Source of the DNA: Durusdinium trenchii
Lineage: Eukaryota > Sar > Dinophyceae > Suessiales > Symbiodiniaceae
Direction: 5' to 3'
Assembly: GCA_963970005.1 (NCBI GenBank)
Contig: CAXAMN010005158.1
Location: 32,719-96,718 of the forward strand
Length of the DNA stretch: 64,000 bases
Numbering within the stretch: the first letter of the stretch is position 1; every line of letters begins with the position of its first letter. The notes beneath the pieces were generated by a model. The model made no database searches. It saw only the letters and a program-made list of their open reading frames with translations, and was not told the DNA's origin. Shown here piece after piece: positions 42,976-53,109 of this stretch. The translations under genes and the position numbers were made by a program.

Positions 42976-43377
42976 GTTGGAATTGATTCGCAAAGACTCG
43001 CAATCAGCTCAGCTCTTGTCCACAAAGCTGTTGGAGTTGCAACCAAATCCTGTTTTGCATGGGTCAACGCGTAGGGTTTGGTGGAGAAAAGGTGGAGATC
43101 CCAGTTAGTGTGGCAGAATCCTTGGTTCGGTGGGACTTTACAAGGGAGTCGAGAACCTGATTTGCCTTTGGGACAACAGAAGATGCTCTGAACGCGGCGA
43201 AACATGTGTGGTTCCTATGAGGCTCCAAAATGCCTAGTAAAGTAGTGCCTCTTTGGGTTTTTCTTGAAAGATCATATTCCTCTTAGGGTGTGTCCCATTA
43301 CCTGTAACAGTCGATTGAAGACCTTTACCAACCACCAGGGAATGGGATACTGACCCGTCCGTTCATTTGTTCCACAG

Positions 43378-43490
43378 GTGAACCGTCCCCTGTGTTCGTG
43401 TTCATCGGCGTGTGTTCGTCGTACGCCATGCGGAGCGCGCAGCAGGAAACTCCACGTGGCAGCGCTGCCGATCTGGGCGCGGAGATCGCC
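43378..43490 (+). CDS. Candidate exon, well bounded
   Basis: Acceptor TTTGTTCCACAG|, donor GCC|GTAGTG. Reads EPSPVFVFIGVCSSYAMRSA then QQETPRGSAADLGAEIA. Hydrophobic start, then acidic. Unspliced reading closes at TGA ten bases later. Confidence 0.52.
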
Positions 43491-43737
43491 GTAGTGGCCT
43501 GAGAGTGCATAGAACGAAAGGACCATGCAGCTGACCTGATTCTAATGTAAACTCTTGATTAAGAAACCCCCCCGTATGAAGAAATGAAGAAGTGTGTCGA
43601 TTCAAATCTATATTCATCAAGAGTCTACATTATGCCTGCGGGGAGCTGGCTGCCTGGTCGCTGCATTGGTGGCCCGGGGCTGCAGTTTTGACCCATCGCC
43701 ATATATTTTTGTGTGGATATGTGTGGGAGAAAAAAAA

Positions 43738-43772
43738 AGGTATAATATATTATATATATATATATTTGTATG
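43738..43772. repeat. TA microsatellite
   Basis: (TA)n of about 30 bp. Confidence 0.85.
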
Positions 43773-44203
43773 GTTTTATATGTATATTATCACAATAGAG
43801 TTGAAACATGTGGAAGTTGTTTCTCGTTTTTGTTTGAACACCTGTGCACTACAAATCAAACAAGCCCAGGTTTTGAGATCGTGGTGATCTTCTCCTTCAT
43901 GGAGTTGGCTGTGGAGTGTCCATGCATAGTTCAAGAAGCCTCGCTTTCAGCGACTGAAATCATCTCCCTACTACCATGAGCCACCAGTGAATCATCCGCC
44001 AAAACTAAGCGCACTGGTGGGCTGCAAACAAAAAAGACCTTTGAACCAACCAACCCGCAGATCCCAAAAGTTTTTGACCTGGTGATGTACTATACCACTA
44101 TACCACTTACCAAGAGCCAAAAAAAAAGGAGCTCAGTCTGCGCGAAACGGTGATGTTTTTGATACAGTGTTTGGTCACCCCACCTCACCTCATCCATTAC
44201 CAG

Positions 44204-44293
44204 GTCACTCACTTCACACCCCACACCCGAGGATGCCTTCGGCATGGGCCTGGGCGCCGGTGCGGCTGTGCCGGAGGCGGACGGGACCGTGAC
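44204..44293 (+). CDS. Candidate exon, Gly/Ala-rich
   Basis: Acceptor CATTACCAG|. Reads SLTSHPTPEDAFGMGLGAGA then AVPEADGT and meets ACC|GTGACA. Confidence 0.42.
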
Positions 44294-44409
44294 ACGAACC
44301 GTGTGGACTCACCTGATGGAGAGACCTGGCAGTTGGGCGAAGAAAAGCCTAAAACCATGGTGTTTCATGTTGGGGCCATGTCAGGAAGTTTCTTCAAGTC
44401 CAAGCTGAT

Positions 44410-44441
44410 CATGACCTCATGACCTCATGATCTCATGACCT
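44410..44441 (+). repeat. ATGACCTC short tandem repeat
   Basis: Four units of CATGACCT/CATGATCT. Confidence 0.75.
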
Positions 44442-44579
44442 CGCTCTGAACCCGAACCCGCTCACGGTGTCACTGAGTCGCTCGGTTCCGCGCGCGCCGA
44501 CCAGGTGGACATCAGCGTCCGTGACTTGGTGGCGGCTGGGCAGCGTGCCAGGTGGGCGGCGTGCCAGGAGGGGGCGTAA
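44442..44579 (+). CDS. Candidate exon without ATG
   Basis: Reads RSEPEPAHGVTESLGSARAD, QVDISVRDLVAAGQRARWAA and CQEGA to a TAA; a CCAG|GTGGGC donor inside is an alternative end. The other two frames and the minus strand look like shadows. Confidence 0.47.
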   Translation, partial: RSEPEPAHGVTESLGSARADQVDISVRDLVAAGQRARWAACQEGA

Positions 44580-45109
44580 GTTTGGAAGCAGTGAACCCGG
44601 AGCTTGGTGGGGGACAGCGTCTCCAAAGCGAGGGTCAGAAAAGCAGTGCTAGCTGGGTACGAACTGGCCTGAAGCTTTTTTGGATGCCTCACCGTGTTGG
44701 AGTTTTGAGAAGGTTTCTCGGGTCTCAATGGCGAGTCTAGGATGGTCAGGGAGGTTTTTACAATTGTATAATACTGTATATGAGTTGACGATGTGTTTTG
44801 CAAAGGGACCAAAATACAGGGCAGAAAGGTAAGCAGTTTTCTTCAAACCTGTGACTGGGAAAGAAAGAGGCCAGACCTTTTACCGTCTTTGAAGGCGGAC
44901 ATGGGACTTTGTGGTCAGGGCCTGTGGGAGAAGGTTCCCTTGCCGAAGTCTTTCCAGAGAGATCGGGTCCATCCAATGACATTCCCCCCTGAAACCAGAA
45001 GTTTGCCACCAGAAGTTCGATGGTCTTTTTTGCGTTGGAGCAGGAACCCAGTCGTAGATTCACAGGGGGCATCTCACCACTGGGACGTTCTTCCAGAATG
45101 TCTTTCTGA

Positions 45110-45445
45110 TGTGTTTCATCTCCGGTCGCCCGGTCGCTGGGTGACCGGAGTGTCGACCCGGAGCGACCGGATTCCTTCGGGGGTCGGTGGGTCCAGTCGA
45201 CCGAAGAGCGGCTCGGTCAGAGCCAGCTGACCGGTCGTCGGACAGCTTCTTGTTCCGTTCGTAGTAAGAATGCTACTAGTAGCGATGCCAGGAGCCCTGT
45301 TCGTAGCGTCCGATCGCTCCGTTCCCAGGAGCCCCTAGTAGATCAACAAAACCTTCCAAAAAGACCATCCGTCCCCCGTGGGTATCGTGGTTTTCTCTCC
45401 TTCATCCATTGGTATGACTCATGGTCTCAGTTCAAATCGCGATAG
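45110..45445 (+). CDS. Candidate exon or pseudo-exon, 111 codons, no ATG
   Basis: Opens after a TGA and stays open to TAG. Reads ARSLGDRSVDPERPDSFGGR, WVQSTEERLGQSQLTGRRTA, then Ser/Arg-rich sequence (SDARSPVRSVRSLRSQEPLV). The SR dipeptides could indicate a disordered linker. No acceptor resolved. The DNA is rich in CGACCGG words. Confidence 0.38.
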   Translation, partial: CVSSPVARSLGDRSVDPERPDSFGGRWVQSTEERLGQSQLTGRRTASCSVRSKNATSSDARSPVRSVRSLRSQEPLVDQQNLPKRPSVPRGYRGFLSFIHWYDSWSQFKSR

Positions 45446-45560
45446 TCAATTCCACCCACTGAAGTGCATGGGGATCCAAAGGATATGAATCCAAAGACAA
45501 GATGCTTCCACTTAGATTCCCTTTGAAAACCCCTTTTCAAACAAAAAGAAGGCGGTCACC

Positions 45561-45845
45561 ATGTCACCAGGTCGTTCCATGAACGTTCCATCCAAAGCAG
45601 CTTCCAACATCTCCACCACCGGACCACGGGACCCGCCCGCCCTCCAGGCGTCGCTCGACCGGTCGTCCCGTCGCCTGGAGACCCGGTCCGACCCGGCGGC
45701 CGGGACGCCGCGGCCGTGGTGGTCCGGAGCACGGGCTGACCGGGTGTGTGATGCTAAGATGGCAGGGGGGAGAGGCCCTTTGCCTTTTCTTTGCCTCCCC
45801 CCCTCCAATGCAGGGGGCAGGCAGAGATATGGCAAAGAGGGCTAA
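45561..45845 (+). CDS. Candidate exon
   Basis: Plus frame reads AASNISTTGPRDPPALQASL DRSSRRLETRSDPAAGTPRP. ATG-started and ended by TAA, but the sensible part is about 45595-45745. Confidence 0.35.
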   Translation: MSPGRSMNVPSKAASNISTTGPRDPPALQASLDRSSRRLETRSDPAAGTPRPWWSGARADRVCDAKMAGGRGPLPFLCLPPSNAGGRQRYGKEG

Positions 45846-46746
45846 GATGTTTGGAAAAAGGGTCCTGGCAGGAACTGGTGTTGTGGACGCGGAACTGGTG
45901 GATGGAATACATAGAAGAGAAGGATAGCACAGCAGTTTCTTACCATGAGAACCATCAAATGTCCTGTATGTACAAGACGGTCAAAGTAGTACAAGTAGGG
46001 GTCCACTGCACTGTTGTCCCGATCAACCTCGGCAAAATCAGAGCAGGACAAGGGCCTGAAATCCTTTCAAGTTTGCGACAGCACAAGGTTCTGAGAAATT
46101 ATGACCCCAAAGAGAACCTGGACTTGAAGGCCAAACATCTTCAGGTTTGGACGCCAGATCAGATGTTTGCTCTGATCAGATCGCGCGCAGGCGCAGATCA
46201 ATTTGAGACCCATACTGAGATACAGAAAACCACCACAATCTGGTGACCTTGGCGTCTTGGGGGGGGCCAACTCGAAATGGTTGTGGGTCCCAACCCGAAG
46301 CCCGGAACCTGGAACTGACCCTGGCAGCTGAACAACTTCTGTAGGTAGGTCGTCTATTCTGTTCATTCATGGCCTTCCATGGTCAACCAGGGTTTCTCCG
46401 GTGCCATGGCCCACATCAACATTGGTTGGTCTAGCATGGTCTATCATGGTTTGTTGCTTTGCCAAGCCCAAGAATCCTAGAATGTGACCGGCGAGTGGGC
46501 AATGTGCTCTCCTGCTTGCTAAACTGCTTGGGATGTGAGTCGTGAAGAAACCATTACGGGCTCAGAGTGCTAAAAACGACTATATAGAAGATCTTGCCAG
46601 GAGTCACAAAGGGGTGGTGTTTAGTCCCCAAGTGAGTGGATAATGGGCACCCCTAACCTCCATTAAGCACCCCTTTGTGACTGCTGGTGTTTGCATTTAG
46701 TTTGTTTGTTCATGTTCTTTCCTTTGTGGAGGCGGTTTTTGGGTAC

Positions 46747-46890
46747 CCCACAAGCACGGGCGCCAGCACCGTTCTCTCACTGCCTCTTGCACCAGCCTGT
46801 CAGTTTGTTCCTTAAGTTGCTTTTTCGCAGCACGAAGCCGGATCGGCCCCTCCCAGCTGACGGAAAAACCCGCTTCTTCATGATCAGAGG
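46747..46890 (-). CDS. Candidate minus-strand exon, coiled coil
   Basis: On the minus strand, acceptor GATGTTTTCAG| (46891) and donor TGTGGG|GTACCC. Reads SDHEEAGFSVSWEGPIRLRA then AKKQLKEQTDRLVQEAVRER and CWRPCLWG. Heptad-like pattern in the middle. Plus strand over it is not protein-like. Confidence 0.5.
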
Positions 46891-46973
46891 CTGAAAACAT
46901 CGGAAAACGGGGCTTCCCCCAACTCCAAAAGGGGGGTGGCCCAGCCGAGCCTCTTCTGTCCCTGGTGTCACAG

Positions 46974-47052
46974 GCTCCACCAGTCCCCGAGGCCCGGTTT
47001 CAAAGGGGACGGACGTGGACGGGCGTATTTTGTGACACGGCGCTTGGAGATT
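46974..47052 (+). CDS. Candidate exon, low confidence
   Basis: Acceptor TGGTGTCACAG|, phase 0; reads APPVPEARFQRGRTWTGVFC DTALG. Donor not resolved. Confidence 0.33.
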
Positions 47053-47279
47053 GGTTCATCCAACAAGAAGCAGAAGTGGAAGAACAGTGCTATGTTGTGC
47101 TATGTGTCATTTCTGCGTGTGCTCTGTTGGAAGTGGGTTGTGCTATGTCCTGGAAGAACAGCTGAATGGGTTGTGCTATGTTGTGCTCTATGGTTTTTTT
47201 TCTTCCAGGCGGTCGCACTGAGAGGTCTCCCTAGTCTAGGACACACCCTTACATGGCTTTGGCGATGGTTTGTTTAGAT

Positions 47280-48090
47280 CCCCAGAATTGGAATTGGATC
47301 TGTCGTGCTCTAGACGTTTAGAACCTCGGGTTCTAATGGTGAAGGAGGGAATTGCATCTAGACGTTAGCGGCCGCATAACTTGAACCCTTGTGTGATCTG
47401 CCACGGACAACATCATCAAACCTACAGACCATGATGGTGATGCTATGAACCTGGCTGTGGATCACACTGCAGCCCAAAGTGACCTGCTACATTAAAACCA
47501 TGGTTACCAGCCTCCGACGTTGAGTGTGAATTGCCAGGTAGGAAAGTGTATGTTGCAAACGAATCAAGGTAGCACACAACACATCACAACACATGTGTCG
47601 TGTTCAAACCATGTCTTGCGGAGGATACGGTCAGCCTTGTTGCACCATGCCAGAAACGATTAGAATGTAGCGCCCCCAACGAGTATGTGCACTGGTTCTG
47701 CCGTTGCCACCGTTGGAGCATGAGCTGCGCACTTCCAGCAGCTGGAAATGCCTGAAGGAAGTATCGAAAGCTGCCAAGCGCCACAGATGAATCCCCATTT
47801 TGTCACTGGGTCGCTAGTGACCCCTGGACCCTGATGGCATGGCCCTGACTTTGGCACTGCCGGTTTTCAGTGGTGGTCAAGGGTACATGTGTTGGTCTTG
47901 TGGGCGGTAGTCCTACTGTCTTGGCAGATGTGCTTTACCTTTACGAAGGTGGTTTTGGACTTGTTGTTGGTGGCAGGAAGACCCATTTGACTGTGAATTA
48001 AATGATGCCTGGTCTGGTTGGTGGACATAAATGTATACGTATTCCTTACAATATCTTACAATAAAGGCGTTGTTTAAAGGTGTGTCTTTT
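47280..48090. other. No gene supported
   Basis: Only short frames. A GTTTAGA/TCTAGACG word pair near 47310-47360 is the only structure seen. Confidence 0.35.
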
Positions 48091-48095
48091 TCAGT

Positions 48096-48557
48096 TGACT
48101 TTTACATCGCCCTGGGGCGGTGCACTTACATTGACTGTGCGGGAGTTTACCTGACTGACAAATGGCCCCTACGTCAAGCATCCGTGGAGCCAACATGACT
48201 GCTTGTTTGAGTGCTTACGTTGATTCAGCTCTTGATGAAAAAAACGATGCGATGAGGTGGTCCGAAGATGCCATCTATAGAACTATAGATCACTGAGTTG
48301 AACGTAGTGAAGCGATGCGCTTTAGTCGAGACACAGACATTCCTACTCGATTCCTACGTGCGACTAGCGACGGACACGTCTACGACGTTGCAAAGCGAGT
48401 GTGGTTGACTGGTAAGCCTGACAACGCCCATCAGTTAACGTAATTATGCGTTTGACGGACAAAGTTTCGTAGACGTCGAATTCAGAGGCACGTTCGTTGC
48501 ATCACCGAATCCAAGTCACGTTACTTGTTGTTCAGCGATGAGATGACTTTTACATCG
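48096..48557 (+). mobile_element. Inserted sequence with 14-bp flanking duplication
   Basis: TGACTTTTACATCG occurs at 48096-48109 and 48544-48557 and brackets 434 bp. Almost the whole inserted part is one broken coding sequence. A 14-bp duplication fits target-primed reverse transcription. No poly(A) tail remains at the right edge. Removing the insert restores CTTTTTCAG|TTGACTTTTACATCGTC, an exon-like junction. Confidence 0.6.
48162..48546 (+). pseudogene. Broken coding sequence inside the insertion
   Basis: ATG 48162 opens MAPTSSIRGANMTACLSAYV, then DSALDEKNDAMRWSEDAIYR and a TGA at 48294. The same frame continues (FSRDTDIPTRFLRATSDGHV) to a TAA at 48441; after a +1 shift it reads NYAFDGQSFVDVEFRGTFVA up to the right duplication. 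Two stops and one shift: dead. It has no introns and fills the insert, as a captured RNA would. Origin unknown. One option is a dinoflagellate RNA-virus gene, since such endogenised copies are reported from Symbiodiniaceae; another is a cellular mRNA piece. Confidence 0.5.
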
Positions 48558-48573
48558 TCTATCCAGGCCCCAT

Positions 48574-49080
48574 TTGTTCAAGGCCCGACCTCGTGATTCC
48601 AAGAAGGAGTTTGTATTTGAAGTGCTTGCCGTGATTTTGTCCACTCTCCTGCACCTTGCTACCGGCATGGGCCGTGCTTTGCCGGACTCTCCTACTCAAC
48701 CACACGGAAAGCCGGTGCCCCTCGGCAAACAGCCGCTTCCCGAAACGTTCTGTTCCTGGGTGAGGAACACCGGCAGCACGGTTCCTTCCTGAGGTCTCTA
48801 CCGGGTGGCTGGCTGGTTCATTCCCTCCTTCCTTTCCCTACCAGACGACGACTTCGAACGACCGGTCCCAGGATGAGACCTTTGAGCCTTCGTCACCCAG
48901 GTGCAGAGCCCAGGTGAATCGGAGACGGAGAGCGGACCTGCCCAGACGCGAACAGAACGGTCCTTGGTCCCTCGAAACCATTGAGATTGGTTCGGGTCCC
49001 CTCCATATGAGGTGTCCGGCCCCTACTACTGAACGCAGGGTCCTGGGTCGCGTCTGGCAACACAACTGCAGAGATCGATG
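48574..49080 (+). CDS. Two-exon gene fragment, phase 0 joint
   Basis: The first exon ends at 48759 (TGG|GTGAGG) and reads LATGMGRALPDSPTQPHGKP VPLGKQPLPETFCSW; its start is unclear (frame open from 48574). The second begins at 48845 after TTTCCCTACCAG| and reads TTTSNDRSQDETFEPSSPRC, RAQVNRRRRADLPRREQNGP and WSLETIEIGSGPLHMRCPAP. The 85-bp intron keeps phase 0. RRRR could be a nuclear signal. A minus-strand frame is also open over the second exon. Confidence 0.5.
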
Positions 49081-49672
49081 GAGTTTTCAAAGGAGTTTTC
49101 CCTTTAATGGTTTTACAGTCCCGGTATCTGCATGGTATGATATGTTGACCTGTTTTTTCTCCATGTTCTTTCAGTCAGATTCTGGTGGTATGAGATTTCA
49201 CTTTATTTTTGCCTGTTTTTCCAGGTTCCTTGAGCAAATCCAAGGTGAGGGTTGTTTTTTTTCGCCACCAATGGAACTGCCCCTGAAAGGTGGCTGCACC
49301 TGGTGGCTGGCGGGGATTGGGGACACCCCACGAAAAGAACACAAGGTGGAAAGAGTTTGACCGTTATTTTTGTGGGAAAACTGGGGGAGTCGTCAGTGAA
49401 TGTTGATTGGTTTCCAATAACAACCCTTTGCTTGCTTGCGGTCCCTCTGTCCGGCGGGTATAGGTGATGCTTCTTCTTGTGTGAATCAATGAAGGTTTCG
49501 TCCCCTGAGCTCCCAAGAACGATGCGGTCGATCCTGGTTCTAGTACCCTACGCACTGCTCTCTGACATACTCTGACCTTCTCCCAAGTAGGGTCCTTACA
49601 CGGCGTTCCAACGCGAAGAACCTGAGAGAGCTCTTCAATGAACTAGGAGAACTCAAAAGGGTATTTGTAAAT

Positions 49673-49762
49673 CCCAGACACTCCATGTATGCCATATATG
49701 CCTACATTGGGGTGGTTTGAGGGGTCAATCTAGGCATATATGGCATACATGGAGTGTTTGGG
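49673..49762. mobile_element. Fold-back element, family F, best copy
   Basis: 90 bp that folds on itself: CCCAGACACTCCATGTATGC CATATATGCCTA pairs with TAGGCATATATGGCATACAT GGAGTGTTTGGG, leaving a loop of about 25 bases. Other copies: 9331-9418, 41281-41330, 53058-53109. Confidence 0.85.
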
Positions 49763-50534
49763 AATGGTTTAGATGTTGGTGATTCTAGAATTCACAGATG
49801 AGCACACGAATCAATGACTTTTATGGGCTGTGTTGATTTGGGCGGCTGCCCAATGCCGCAGGCAACCGCCCAGTCACTCGTTCAATGGACGGGAAACGGC
49901 GGTGATTTCGGGACCTGGCAAGGCATGGCATCATGAACATGTCATGGTTCCGTTCAGGTTGGCTGGTTCCGGTCAAAGGCTTTGAGCTGGTTGGTTCATG
50001 TGTGCGATGTGCATCTTTTTTTTGGTGTGTGTGTGTGTGTTTGTGGTTCCAAAGAGAAGCCCCTGTTTTTGAAGTGTTTTGCTTTAACCAGCCTTTTTCA
50101 CACCGTTAGAAGAATCCGCCAGGTTCGTTTTGAGGCCTTGGTATCGTCAAGAGTCACTCATAGATCCGGGCAATAAGGACTGAATCAGGAGGATCTAATA
50201 TTTATTTATATAATATATAATACATATACTCTACTTTGACAGTACTTGGCCCTCAAAATAGTACCTTTTTGTGCTGACGCACCATCTATTATGCAAACAA
50301 CACATACATGTGTATTCATTATATGTGTGGGTCCCGACCAACAAACAAGATCCCACTTTTTGATTTTTGGGGGGGACCACTATAAAATGTACATCATGTG
50401 TACTGTGTACCTGATATGTACTGTCTTGGCAGAATTTGGTTTTGGAACGTTCTTTTTTCCAAGGTGTTTGTTCGTGGATCTCACATGTTGTTTGTTTGGT
50501 TCCTGGATCAACTGCGGAGCTGTTTGTTTCCTCA
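49763..50534. other. No gene supported
   Basis: Contains a GT microsatellite (50026-50042) and an AT-rich stretch (50198-50230). Confidence 0.35.
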
Positions 50535-50535
50535 G

Positions 50536-50596
50536 GGACGAAAGCTGTGCGTTGAACAGCTCTTCCTGGCCGAGACGACGCGGAGTGTTGTCTAAG
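50536..50596 (+). CDS. Candidate short exon
   Basis: Acceptor TGTTTCCTCAG|; reads GRKLCVEQLFLAETTRSVV to a TAA, with an AGT|GTTGTC donor possible. A neighbouring frame (KFKKYLKQQMFSLKVDEFLP, to 50659) is also open. Confidence 0.38.
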
Positions 50597-51393
50597 TTCA
50601 AGAAGTACCTCAAGCAACAAATGTTTTCCCTCAAGGTTGATGAATTCCTTCCTTCATGAGGTGGCAACAAGTGGGAAACTAGGTAGAATGAAGTATGAAG
50701 AATGGATTGCAGTTTGTGTAATTAAGCCAGTCTTTTCCCTTTTTGCACAGTTGTGTTGACCAGGGCTCTCATGACTTGGGTGTTGCAGCTATACATCCCA
50801 AAGATTTCTACTTTGGAAAGAAATAGACACCAACAACTCCAGAACGTTCTTCAGATGTGGCTTTCATCTCGCGCTGATCATGCCAAGAAGTTGGGGCACT
50901 CATCATCTCCATGGACGGCGCTACCAACGCTTTCATGGATTGTTTTAATGGTGAGCGCAGAGGCAACAACCATCCACAACCCAAACTTGGGGTATTATGG
51001 GATACTGTGCCGTTGTGGTATGGCTTGTAAGCTTGACCCCCCTTTTCAAACTAGTGGCTTTTCCAAACTTTGGGAGTCCACGAAGCTTTTCAAATCTTTG
51101 GGATCCACCCCACATAGAGCATCATACACGGCAAAAAAAAGGCAAAAGACGAGAAGTCGATGTTCCAAAAAGGCACCCACACCCCATCGCTACTGTTGCC
51201 TGTAGCGGATCACGTTCCGCGACGGGCCAATCAGCATGGTATTCAGTTCCACCCCGCGACGGAACGATGGAAAGGCCTTAAAAGGTCAGGAACCCGGTGA
51301 AGCGGTCGTGTCCGAGGGCTGTGAGCAACATGGTGTTAGAAAGATTCCTGTCATGTTCTAAGAACAACATGGATCCATGATGATGTCCATGAT

Positions 51394-51507
51394 TTGCCTC
51401 ATCCTTTCATCGCTCGCGCGATGCTGAGCAGCCAAGGCCCCCAGGAAAGCGACGAGGCGCGGGCTGATGCACGGGCTGATGGGGGAGGCGATCTCCGAAA
51501 GATGCAC
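51394..51507 (+). CDS. Candidate exon
   Basis: Reads FIARAMLSSQGPQESDEARA then DARADGGGDLRKMH and meets a donor CAC|GTACGG. Acidic/Ala-rich. Confidence 0.42.
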
Positions 51508-51685
51508 GTACGGTTTTGCAGGCAGTTGTTTTGGACGGTTCGAGATGGTATTTCCCGGCGGTTGATTTTTAGAAGGTGCTACAGTGACGGCTTTTGAAAT
51601 GAAAGGTAATCATGGCAGGCATGCCTCCAGCAGCAGATCAAGGGTTGCTCCTTTTGGTGGTAGAGCAAATCAGCAAAGCCAGGAA

Positions 51686-52075
51686 TTAGGTGACAGCTGC
51701 AAGACCAGGTCCAAAGTGATGGGAAAGGGGGGTCTTGAACAGTTTCTTCCCACAAAAAGAGCTCGGGGCGGCAGGATACTCCTGGAGCTCTTGGGGTGTC
51801 TCAATGCCCATCGCGCGCCAGGCGTTGGATGCGATCTTGTCGCTGGAGGGTTTGTGGCAAGCCTCCCGCCAGGACACCGCACGGCGGCTGATGAGGTGCG
51901 TGGGAAGCCCATCGCGCATCGGATGGGTGATGGGGATGAGGCCATACGAAAGCTGAGTGTACCAGGTCCCCCAGTCAGTATATTCATGTCTTAAGCACTT
52001 AAGCACTGTTTTGGGAGGTTGGTGGAGGCTCCTCGTGCCTTGTGCCCCCCAAGTTGCGAAAAATCATGTCCCCTG
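51686..52075 (-). CDS. Minus-strand coding segment, about 125 codons
   Basis: Minus strand reads FSQLGGHKARGASTNQPPKT, VLKCLRHEYTDWGTWYTQLS, YGLIPITHPMRDGLPTHLIS, RRAVSWREACHKPSSDKIAS, NAWRAMGIETPQELQEYPAA and LFKTPLSHHFGPGLAAVT before TAA (51686-51688). Composition, aromatic content and length are convincing; the two plus and one other minus frames are shadows. No ATG is needed if it is an exon. I suspect a multi-copy dinoflagellate family but cannot name it. Confidence 0.55.
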
Positions 52076-52195
52076 GTCCACCACCTCAAAAGACGGAGAG
52101 GTGGAAGAACGTGAAGCATGATGTGTCAAGGGAACTGAGGGAGTTGAGCCAATAACCTGTTTTTTCATGTGTTTTCCTGATCGGGTGATGTCTAT

Positions 52196-52230
52196 GATGT
52201 TCCCTATGGGTAAGTCCTGTGCTGGGTAAT
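52196..52230 (+). repeat. Dispersed repeat V, copy 2
   Basis: GATGTTCCCTATGGGTAAGT, see 34734-34768. Confidence 0.6.
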
Positions 52231-52729
52231 ATTCAATTTATCAATATGTTTCCCAGTACCTTAAGAAATGGTTTCTTTTAGTTATTACTATATATAGTTT
52301 TGTTGTGCATAGGTTCGGGATGTCTAGGAATTCTTTGGAGCCTGGCTGGATACGGAGGCCTTTTTTTGAATGAGGTTCAACATCCATGAATATGAATGCC
52401 TCAAGTGGATCAACATGATCCAGACACTGAATCCAGATTCACCCAGTGGTAGGGGTGGTTGGTTGATGTCAGTGGTTGGAAACTTCTTGGCATTCTTTGG
52501 TCGGGTCCGTCAGAGCATACGGGGGGCCTGTGTTGGGATGAGGACGGGTGCGGTGAAAGACCCCGATTGACACATTGAATCAACATGCCAGCCAGTTCCC
52601 AAGCAGTTTGAACGGAGTCCGTGTTCAGGATCAAACCGAGGTGTCCCAATCCATCCCATACCGGGCACTGGGCAACTCCTGGTTCGGAGCACTCTCTTGC
52701 AACACACGTGCGCGCCACACCGAGTGCCA

Positions 52730-52793
52730 CATGGAAGTGGATGGCCCCAAAACGAGGATCCATGAAATCCAGGTGGTGCCATCCACTTCCATG
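52730..52793. repeat. Perfect 16-bp inverted repeat
   Basis: CATGGAAGTGGATGGC (52730-52745) and GCCATCCACTTCCATG (52778-52793), 32-base loop. Confidence 0.9.
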
Positions 52794-53057
52794 ATGGTTT
52801 CCTCGGAGTGTATCTTTCGGACAGTGTGCCAGGCCCAACCTTCCGAAGCGTTTTTCGCCGGAAGACAGACCGATTCTTTCGAAAGGCCCAAAAAGGACTC
52901 ATCCAACGGTGTTTTTGCCCGTTCTCAGTGTTTTCCAACGGGCGAACCGGTGAACCCGGTGTTTTCGTCGCGCCGACGGTTTTGGGTCCGAGACGTTGAA
53001 CTTGCTGAGGGAGGTCAATTTCCATCGCAAGGTCCTCTAGGTGGTTTCGGATATGAT

Positions 53058-53109
53058 GGTGGTTTGAGGGGTCAATGTAGGCATATATGGCATACACGGA
53101 GTGTCTGGG
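53058..53109 (+). mobile_element. Fold-back element, family F, right half
   Basis: GGTGGTTTGAGGGGTCAATG, TAGGCATATATGGCATACAC, GGAGTGTCTGGG. Lies inside a 301-codon open frame, which argues against that frame being a gene. Confidence 0.7.
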
